Source: Oscillospiraceae bacterium (GTDB lineage Bacteria > Bacillota > Clostridia > Oscillospirales > Oscillospiraceae). Taken from it: a DNA stretch of 35,648 nucleotides. The stretch is taken from contig JAAWQM010000031.1 of assembly GCA_022800525.1 (NCBI GenBank), positions 1 to 35,648 of the forward strand, given 5' to 3'. The notes below the pieces were generated by a model. It searched no databases. It was not told where the DNA came from and worked only from the letters and a program-made list of their open reading frames with translations. Both the position numbers and the translations under genes were made by a program. Shown piece by piece: positions 8,055 to 13,953 of the stretch. The number at the start of each line of letters is the position of its first letter. Within the stretch, counting starts at the first letter, position 1.

Positions 8055-8585
8055 ATGAAAAGGATATTTGCCATACTGCTTGCCGTGTTGATGAGCCTGA
8101 CGGCCTGCGCCGCTGGAGGAGCGGACGTACCCCGGGAGCCGGAGAGCGGGCCTTCTGGCCCGGCAGCTGCGGTGGAGCCTGCTCCGGTGTCTCAGCCGGT
8201 CCCGCAGGCCCTGCCGGAGCTGGAAGCTGACTATGAACTGTACATTTCTGATGAACCGTTTCCGGCTGTGGATGGATGTATTGCGACAGACCGCCTGCCG
8301 GTGTATTTCATCAACAACACCGGCGAGGATGCGTATGTTCTGGACATTCCCCATCTGGAGAAGCTGAACGAGGACGGCGTGTGGAACGAGGTTCCCTACA
8401 AGGACGGCGTTGGCTTCTGCGGTACGCCCAGCTGTCTGCCAGCTGCGGGCAGGGAGTGGTCGGAGGATGTCTCCATGCTGTGGGACGATCTGGAGGAAGG
8501 GCGGTACCGGCTCAGCTACGCGGCCGGCCCCACCTTTGACACGGAGGAGACGGTTTCCGGCGAGTTCACCGTGCAGGCGCCGTAA
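8055..8585 (+). CDS. Small secreted lipoprotein, possible Ig-like domain
   Basis: A 176-residue protein with a signal peptide and lipobox LTAC (Cys18). A Pro/Glu/Ala linker spans about residues 25-55. The mature domain of about 115 residues is beta-rich, with LPVYFINNTGEDAYVLDIPHLEKL, two cysteines in GFCGTPSC and a closing YRLSYAAG...SGEFTV, which looks like the immunoglobulin-like folds found in many Clostridia lipoproteins. I do not recognise a specific function. A perfect AAAGGAGG lies 8 bases upstream, inside a hairpin. A bidirectional terminator follows. Confidence 0.8.
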   Translation: MKRIFAILLAVLMSLTACAAGGADVPREPESGPSGPAAAVEPAPVSQPVPQALPELEADYELYISDEPFPAVDGCIATDRLPVYFINNTGEDAYVLDIPHLEKLNEDGVWNEVPYKDGVGFCGTPSCLPAAGREWSEDVSMLWDDLEEGRYRLSYAAGPTFDTEETVSGEFTVQAP

Positions 8586-8610
8586 AGCTTCTGCCCGTCC
8601 GGGCCTCTCC

Positions 8611-8661
8611 AAAAGGAGCGCCGCTCTTCGGCCTTTGACGTCGAAAAGCGGCGCTCCTTTT
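8611..8661. terminator. Bidirectional terminator between convergent genes
   Basis: AAAAGGAGCGCCGCT (8611-8625) and its exact complement (8647-8661) form a 15-bp stem, extended by TTCG/CGAA towards the loop. A-runs and T-runs flank both sides, so it can stop transcription from the lipoprotein gene (plus strand) and from the nucleoside kinase gene (minus strand). Confidence 0.88.
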
Positions 8662-8663
8662 GC

Positions 8664-10334
8664 TCAGGCGAGGTAGCAGCCCCCGCCGATAAACTCCCGC
8701 ATCAGGGAGGTCTTGGGCACATTGTCCGCAGGAATGGGCAGGAAATAGTTCAGAAACTTCAGCAGCCGCTTGGCCTCGACATACTCCTCGCTGTCCTTTG
8801 GCACACCGAAGAGCAGAGGCTGCACATAGGGCTTCAGCAGGGCTGTCTCGTAAATCAGCGCCGAGTTGAAGACCATATCCGCGCTGTCCTGGTAGGGAAA
8901 GATATTGCTTTCCTCGCCCCGCCGGACGGAGGGCCACATCCTGATGGTGGCCTGGGCGCTGTAGCCCCGGGTCCGGGCGTCCCGCTCAATCCGACGCAGG
9001 AGGCGGGCGTCAGTGGTGGGGATGCGGTTGTGGTCGTCGATGCTCAGCGTGGTGAGGCAGCTGATGTAGATTCTGTACTTGCTCTCCTTGGGCAGGGAGT
9101 GGGTAAATTGATCGTTGAGGCAGTGGATGCCCTCAATGACCAGCACATCCCCCTCGCCCAGGGTCAGGAAATTGCCGTTATACTCCCGCGCGCCCTTCTT
9201 GAAATTGAAGGTGGGCAGATCCACCGTCTCTCCCTTCAGCAGACGGACCATATCCTTGTTGAACTGCTCCACATCCATGGCCCCCAGGCACTCAAAGTCG
9301 TATTGGCCGTTTTCATCCCTGGGGGTGTTCTCCCGATTGACAAAGTAGTTGTCTGTGGCGATGGCGTGCGGCCGCAGGCCGCAGGCCCGCAGCTGAGTGG
9401 ACAGGCGGTGGGAGAAGGTGGTCTTGCCGGAGGAGGAGGGGCCCGCGATCATGACGAAGCGGACGTCCTTCCGGGAAGCGATTTCCGCGGCGATGTCGCC
9501 AATCTTTTTCTCCATCATAGCCTCATTGGCCAGGATCATCGGAAGGGTGCCGCCCTGCGCAATCGTCGTGTTCAGCTCCGCCACATTAGAGACGTTCAGC
9601 GCCTCGGCGCGCCGCGTGGAGCCGCGCAGCTCCCGGAAGACCTTGGTGGAGGGGCGGAAGTCCCCCAGACGGTTGGGGTCCTTCTGGGTGGGGAGACGCA
9701 GGACGAAGCCGTTTTCAAACAGCTCCAGGCCGAAGCACCTGATGTAGCTGGTATCCGGAACCATGTAACCGTAAAAGTAGTCCACAAAGCCGTCCAGAGA
9801 GTAGACATTGACGTGGGAATTGATCCGGAAGCTGAGCAGCTGGGCCTTGTGGATCATACCGGCCCTGCAGAACATCTCCATGGCGTCGTCCGTGCTGAGA
9901 GACCGCTTCTCGATGAGCAGCGCCTGGGCGGACAGCTCCCGCATCCGGGCCTCCACCCGCTCCAGCAGGTCCTGGTCCAGGGTGAACGCCCCCCGCGCCA
10001 GAATGAAGAGGGCGCTGCTCAGGGAGTGCTCCACGGTGACGCGTTCCACATTCTCCCGGCCCACAATGTCATAAAAAGCCTTCAGCATCAGAAAGACCGC
10101 GCTGCGCTCATAGGTCTGGATGCCGGGCTTGTCCTGGGCCGTGACCATCTTCAGAGAGCAGTCCCGGTCCAGCGTCTTGTGAAGCTCGCAGAGCTTCCCG
10201 TCCCGGTTGACCAGCAGGATGTCGCAGGGAAACTGCTTCTGGAAATCCGCCGCAATGCTCTGATAGAGCGTTCCATGGGGGTAGGTATACTCTGCGCCGT
10301 TCACTGTGACCTTAATCATTCTCGTTTCTTCCAT
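8664..10334 (-). CDS. TGS-domain nucleoside (uridine) kinase-like protein
   Basis: A 556-residue protein of the clostridial/Thermotoga type that joins threonyl-tRNA-synthetase-like parts to a P-loop kinase. Residues about 5-65 read as a TGS domain (IKVTVNGAEYTYPHGT). Residues 70-230 resemble the ThrRS second additional domain, with a degenerate HSLSSALF in place of HxxxH. The kinase domain holds Walker A GPSSSGKTT near 296 and TDNYFVNRENTPRDENG, as in uridine kinases, followed by VIEGIHCLND. The ATG at 10334 has AAAGGAGG at 7 bases; the next Met, at residue 6, is too far from it. The stop lies beside the bidirectional terminator. Phosphorylation of a nucleoside is likely; the exact substrate is unknown. 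Confidence 0.85.
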   Translation of the reverse strand: MEETRMIKVTVNGAEYTYPHGTLYQSIAADFQKQFPCDILLVNRDGKLCELHKTLDRDCSLKMVTAQDKPGIQTYERSAVFLMLKAFYDIVGRENVERVTVEHSLSSALFILARGAFTLDQDLLERVEARMRELSAQALLIEKRSLSTDDAMEMFCRAGMIHKAQLLSFRINSHVNVYSLDGFVDYFYGYMVPDTSYIRCFGLELFENGFVLRLPTQKDPNRLGDFRPSTKVFRELRGSTRRAEALNVSNVAELNTTIAQGGTLPMILANEAMMEKKIGDIAAEIASRKDVRFVMIAGPSSSGKTTFSHRLSTQLRACGLRPHAIATDNYFVNRENTPRDENGQYDFECLGAMDVEQFNKDMVRLLKGETVDLPTFNFKKGAREYNGNFLTLGEGDVLVIEGIHCLNDQFTHSLPKESKYRIYISCLTTLSIDDHNRIPTTDARLLRRIERDARTRGYSAQATIRMWPSVRRGEESNIFPYQDSADMVFNSALIYETALLKPYVQPLLFGVPKDSEEYVEAKRLLKFLNYFLPIPADNVPKTSLMREFIGGGCYLA

Positions 10335-10402
10335 ATGGTGGCCTCCTTTATGTATGTCCCGCCGGGGAGGCGGGCTGCCTGGATTTTTGAACCTCTGTTT
10401 TT

Positions 10403-10431
10403 ATCATACGACATTTTCCGGGAAAATGCAA
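10403..10431 (-). promoter_or_regulatory. Promoter of the nucleoside kinase gene
   Basis: On the minus strand: TTGCAT (10426-10431), 17 bases, TATGAT (10403-10408). The predicted start is near 10396, giving a leader of about 60 bases. Confidence 0.65.
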
Positions 10432-10448
10432 GGCCGGGAAGCTGACGT

Positions 10449-10489
10449 CCATGGAAATCAATTTTGCAGGGGCGGATAGTATCCGCCCC
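10449..10489. repeat. Palindromic repeat family A, copy 1
   Basis: An AT-rich flank (CCATGGAAATCAATTTT, 10449-10465) is followed by GGGGCGGAT-AGT-ATCCGCCCC (10469-10489), a 9-bp stem with a 3-base loop. Related copies lie at 13908-13934, 16919-16979 and 22714-22832. The 17-base flank occurs again, exactly, at 35284-35300. Confidence 0.65.
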
Positions 10490-10564
10490 CACGATCACCG
10501 GCGGTTTTCGACAGAAGCGGCTCAAATCAAAGAGAAGGGCCGGGGATCGTTCCCAGCCCTTCTC

Positions 10565-12172
10565 TCACACCTCCCGCTTTCCCTTGCTCTGAGGCGGCAG
10601 GTACAGGCACAGGACGCTGCGGTCATCGTCGCCCTTCCGCCGCTGGTAGGCCTCGCGCAGCGTCAGGGAGGCCAGCACGTTGGGGTCCTCCCCTTGCCAG
10701 CCCGCCAGCAGGTCCTGGACCCACTGGTCGTCCCCGCTGTCGGCTACGCCGTCGCTGATCATCAGGATGAACGTGTTTTCCTCCAGGGGGAACCGGACGG
10801 CCTGGGGAGCGGCCCCGGCGTCCTGGAGTCCGGCGGGCAGGGCGGAGCCGGTAAGACGCCGCACCGCGCCGTGACGCTTGATGTAGGTGGGAGCCGCGCC
10901 GTACTTGTAGAGCGTGGCCTGCCGGGCGTTGAGGTCCGCAGCCAGGAGATCAATGGTGGTGAAGCTGCCCTGGTCGTCGCCCCGGAGGTTCAGGGCGGCG
11001 TTCAACGTTCGAAGGGCGGGCTCGGCGTCGATGCCGGCCTGCAAAAACTGCTCCAGCAGGCGCAGGGTCATCTGGCTCTCCCGCTGGGCCTCCCGGCCGC
11101 TGCCCATGCCGTCGCTAAGGATGAGATACAGCATGGAGCCTGTCCGGAACCAGGTCAGGCTGTCGCCGCACAGACGCTGGCCCTCCTTGGGCTCGGAGCC
11201 CATGGCCACCTCGTGGCACAGCTCCGCCCCGGTGGCAGCGGGGGGCTCGGTAACGGTCATGGCATGGGCTACCAGCTCGCCCAGCTGGACGTACTGTCCC
11301 CGGCTGCGTTCCCGCTCCCGGGCCAGCTGGCGGCGGTACTGCCGCCGCAGCAGGAGAGCGGTGACCTCGGTGTTGATGGCGGAGATCAGCTGGGGGAAAT
11401 GGATGCAACGGGAGGCGAAATGGACAGCGAAATCAGAGGCTTCCGCCCTGCCCCGCTCCAGCATGGCGGGGGTGGCGTCGTTGAAGGCGTTGAAGGTGGA
11501 GACGTATTCCTTGTTCCAGCACAGGTCCCGCAGGGCGCAGCCCCGGCAGACCACCTCCGCCGCCCGGTCGAAGATGACGGCGGGATTCTCCTCCTTCTGG
11601 GGCTGGGGGGCCGCGCCGAAGCTTTCGCTCAAGGCCCGCAGGGCCTGGGCGGAGAGGCGCAGGCGCTGGCGGAGGCTTTCCGCCTCCCGGGGGGCCTTCC
11701 GGCGGGGCAGGGAGGTCTCTCGCAGGATCAGGGCGCAGTAGTGGCACAGCACAGCGGATAGGGCCGTGCTGGCCGCAAGACGCAGGACGCCGGCTCCGTT
11801 CACTCCCACCTGCAGGACGTAGGCCAGTTCCACCGCCAGGGCCGCGCCTCCTGCGGCAGCGGGGCGGAACCAGGACTGCTGGGCCCATTTGGTCCCCTGA
11901 AAGGCGGCGAGCGCGGCATAGATCAGAACCAGTATCCCGCAGGCGCGCAGGGCGGGGCCGAAGGAGAGGAAGAGGAGGCATCCCGCGCACGTGCCGGTCA
12001 TGGCTGCGAGGGCGTTTTTTCCTGGTCCGCAGGCGGCAAGGAAGCCTGCGGACAGGGGGGCTCTGCCCTCCAGGCAGCAGCCGGAGGTGAAGAATCCGGC
12101 TGCTGCGTAGCCGGCGAGGCGGATGAGTTCGCCTCCGGCGGGGCGTGAGATGGTCAGTTTGGCAATCTTCAT
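10565..12172 (-). CDS. spoIIE: Stage II sporulation protein E-type serine phosphatase, short form
   Basis: A 535-residue protein. Residues about 20-155 carry several hydrophobic segments. The middle region has the cysteine cluster CRGCALRDLCW near 208-218, typical of SpoIIE. The C-terminal half is a PP2C phosphatase with LILSDGMGSGREA near 353, ISDGVADSGDD near 470 and DDRSVLCLYL near 514, all with metal-binding Asp residues. In Bacillus, SpoIIE sits at the asymmetric septum and dephosphorylates SpoIIAA to release sigma-F. That protein has about 827 residues and ten membrane segments, so this copy has a much shorter membrane region. A possible -10 (TACAAT, minus strand, 12209-12214) lies upstream, without a good -35. 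The start at 12172 opens a plausible N-terminus, but I see no perfect ribosome binding site. Confidence 0.85.
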   Translation of the reverse strand: MKIAKLTISRPAGGELIRLAGYAAAGFFTSGCCLEGRAPLSAGFLAACGPGKNALAAMTGTCAGCLLFLSFGPALRACGILVLIYAALAAFQGTKWAQQSWFRPAAAGGAALAVELAYVLQVGVNGAGVLRLAASTALSAVLCHYCALILRETSLPRRKAPREAESLRQRLRLSAQALRALSESFGAAPQPQKEENPAVIFDRAAEVVCRGCALRDLCWNKEYVSTFNAFNDATPAMLERGRAEASDFAVHFASRCIHFPQLISAINTEVTALLLRRQYRRQLARERERSRGQYVQLGELVAHAMTVTEPPAATGAELCHEVAMGSEPKEGQRLCGDSLTWFRTGSMLYLILSDGMGSGREAQRESQMTLRLLEQFLQAGIDAEPALRTLNAALNLRGDDQGSFTTIDLLAADLNARQATLYKYGAAPTYIKRHGAVRRLTGSALPAGLQDAGAAPQAVRFPLEENTFILMISDGVADSGDDQWVQDLLAGWQGEDPNVLASLTLREAYQRRKGDDDRSVLCLYLPPQSKGKREV

Positions 12173-12364
12173 GGCTTGTCCCCATTTCCTTTAGTTGGTA
12201 TTTCTGCCATTGTAGCAGGGATGCGAGGAAAAATACGTCGGGAAATAGGGGCGGCAGCCGCAAAGCATGGCGTAGGGCGGAGCGTATCTGTTTTTCCGTC
12301 AAACCGCACAAACCAGCCCCTCAAATTTTGTCAGCCTGCCAAACGGAAATTGCACAGATTTCCA

Positions 12365-12393
12365 TTGCAATCCTCCCGGAAGTCAGGTATAAT
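12365..12393 (+). promoter_or_regulatory. Promoter of the ssnA-ygfK operon
   Basis: TTGCAA, 17 bases, then a perfect TATAAT (12388-12393). The predicted start is near 12400, leaving a leader of about 143 bases. Between this promoter and the spoIIE start (12173-12364) I see only a GGGGCGGCAGCCGC stretch resembling the palindromic repeats. Confidence 0.78.
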
Positions 12394-12399
12394 GTCCTT

Positions 12400-12542
12400 A
12401 ATACAAATGAATATGGTGGTAGCTGTAACGAAGTGCTGTTGCGCACGGGCTGCAACTATCACTCAGGTCATGCTTGGGTGTTTCAAACCACACGGTTTGA
12501 AACATTTTTCTTTAGGAAGCAGCGGAAAAAGGAGGAAAAATT
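12400..12542 (+). ncRNA. Structured 5' leader of ssnA with intrinsic terminator; candidate cis-regulatory RNA
   Basis: The leader can form GTGGTAG (12416-12422) with CTATCAC (12456-12462, one G-U pair), enclosing a hairpin GTTGCGC-ACGG-GC(U)GCAAC (12438-12456). A competing pairing, CACTCA (12460-12465) with TGGGTG (12475-12480), shares bases with the first helix. These are followed by a 10-bp terminator stem and a U-rich tail, then AAAGGAGG (12528-12535) and the ATG. A folded domain followed by a terminator ahead of a metabolic gene is the layout of a transcription-controlling riboswitch or attenuator. I cannot match it to a named class: the purine riboswitch core bases are absent. All pairings were found by eye. 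Confidence 0.5.
12480..12513 (+). terminator. Intrinsic terminator in the ssnA leader
   Basis: GTTTCAAACC, loop ACAC and GGTTTGAAAC form a perfect 10-bp stem, followed by ATTTTTCTTT. It sits 30-60 bases before the ssnA ATG and downstream of the operon promoter, so it must be bypassed for the operon to be expressed. Confidence 0.75.
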
Positions 12543-13883
12543 ATGTATATTCTGGCAAACGGCAGGCTCATCACCCGCGACGGCGCAGTCCCCTGCCTAC
12601 CCGACGGCGGCGTCGCCATCGACGGCACAAAAATTGCCGCCGTGGGTTCAACGGCGGAGCTGAAAGCAAAGTACCCCGGCGCGGAATTCATTGACGCCAA
12701 GGGCGGCGTCATCATGCCCGGCCTCGTCAACGCCCACACCCACATCTATTCCGCCCTGGCCCGGGGCCTCAGTATCGAAGGCTTTCATCCCACCAATTTC
12801 TACGAGGTTCTGGACGGCCAGTGGTGGTACATCGACCGCCACCTGTCCCTCAAGGGCACCCGCGCCAGCGCCGACGCGCTGTACATAGACTGCATCAAGC
12901 AGGGCGTCACCACCATCTTTGACCACCACGCCTCCTTCGCCGAAATCCCCGGCTCCCTCTTCCAGATCGCGGACAGCGCAAAAGAATTCGGCATCCGCTC
13001 CTGCCTGTGCTACGAGGTCAGCGACCGGGACGGCGAGGAAAAAGCCAGTCAGGCCATTCAGGAAAACAAGGACTGGCTGGACTACTGCGAAAAGAACCCC
13101 AGCGACATGCTGGCGGCCATGTTCGGCGGCCACGCGCTGTTCACCATCAGCGATAAAACCTTTGAAAAGATGGCTGCGGCCAACAACGGACGTACCGGCT
13201 TCCACATTCATGTCTCCGAGGGCATGAACGATGTCTACGACAGCCTCCGGAACTACGGCCGCCGTCCCGTCCAGCGCCTGCAGGACCACGGCATCCTGGG
13301 CCCCAAGACCCTCCTGGGCCACTGCATCCACGTCAACACCGCCGAAATGGAGATCATCCAGGCCACCGGGACCATGTGCGTCAACAATCCTGAGAGCAAC
13401 ATGGGCAACGCCGTGGGCTGCTCCCCGGTCATTCAGCTCATGCAGCGGGGGATCACTGTGGGCCTGGGCACCGACGCCTATACAAACGACATGCTGGAGA
13501 GCCTGAAAGCGGCCCTGACCATCCAGCGGCACAACGCCTGCCTGCCCAACGTGGGCTGGGGCGAGGTCACCACGATGCTCTTCCAGAACAACCCCGCCAT
13601 CGGCGAAAAATACTTCGGCGTGCCTCTGGGCAGGCTGGCACCCGGTGCGGCGGCGGACGTGATCGTCATGGATTACAAGCCCTTCACGCCCTTCTCCGAT
13701 GCCAACATTGACGGCCATATGCTCTTCGGCATGACGGGCCGCCAGTGCCAGACCACCATCTGCAACGGCAAAGTCCTGATGAAGGACCGGGAGCTGGTGG
13801 GCGTGGACGAGGAGGCCGTCAACGCACACATCCTGGAGGAATCCAAAAAACTGTGGGGCGAATTGAACCACTGCGAATATTGA
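12543..13883 (+). CDS. ssnA: Putative aminohydrolase SsnA (amidohydrolase superfamily)
   Basis: A 446-residue metal-dependent amidohydrolase, close in length to E. coli SsnA (about 440). Metal ligands are visible: His65 and His67 in NAHTHIYS, a His in GFHIHVSEG, a His in LLGHCIHV and the catalytic Asp in GLGTDAYTNDM. The SsnA-type LARGLSIEGFHPTNFYEVLDGQWWYIDRHL follows the first motif. AAAGGAGG lies 7 bases upstream. The enzyme family deaminates guanine-like or chlorinated ring compounds; SsnA itself has no settled substrate but is tied to selenium-dependent purine and xanthine hydroxylase clusters. The ygfK neighbour downstream supports that role. Confidence 0.92.
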   Translation: MYILANGRLITRDGAVPCLPDGGVAIDGTKIAAVGSTAELKAKYPGAEFIDAKGGVIMPGLVNAHTHIYSALARGLSIEGFHPTNFYEVLDGQWWYIDRHLSLKGTRASADALYIDCIKQGVTTIFDHHASFAEIPGSLFQIADSAKEFGIRSCLCYEVSDRDGEEKASQAIQENKDWLDYCEKNPSDMLAAMFGGHALFTISDKTFEKMAAANNGRTGFHIHVSEGMNDVYDSLRNYGRRPVQRLQDHGILGPKTLLGHCIHVNTAEMEIIQATGTMCVNNPESNMGNAVGCSPVIQLMQRGITVGLGTDAYTNDMLESLKAALTIQRHNACLPNVGWGEVTTMLFQNNPAIGEKYFGVPLGRLAPGAAADVIVMDYKPFTPFSDANIDGHMLFGMTGRQCQTTICNGKVLMKDRELVGVDEEAVNAHILEESKKLWGELNHCEY

Positions 13884-13907
13884 ACGGCGGACGCCACATC
13901 ACCGTGC

Positions 13908-13934
13908 GGGCGGATGATATCCGCTTCTACAAAA
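13908..13934. repeat. Palindromic repeat family A, copy 2 (between ssnA and ygfK)
   Basis: GCGGAT-GAT-ATCCGC (13910-13924), preceded by GG and followed by TTCTACAAAATG. It lacks one C-run of the full element. It fills most of the 70-base gap inside the operon; the transcript would carry the hairpin. Confidence 0.55.
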
Positions 13935-13953
13935 TGATAAGGAGACACACATC

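Noticed and set aside
9030-10445. Long plus-strand open frame opposite the nucleoside kinase gene
   Set aside because: It is the complement of a well-supported gene in GC-rich DNA, and its translation has no recognisable domain.
12428-12448. Guanidine-II (mini-ykkC) riboswitch, suggested by ACGA (12428-12431) and ACGG (12445-12448)
   Set aside because: Only the second ACGR sits in a hairpin loop; no stem forms around the first, and the class needs two.
12395-12480. Purine riboswitch in the ssnA leader, suggested by AATATGG at 12410-12416 and the purine-related operon
   Set aside because: The conserved loop and junction bases of the purine class (such as the TTTCTACC-like and CCGTAAA-like segments) are absent.
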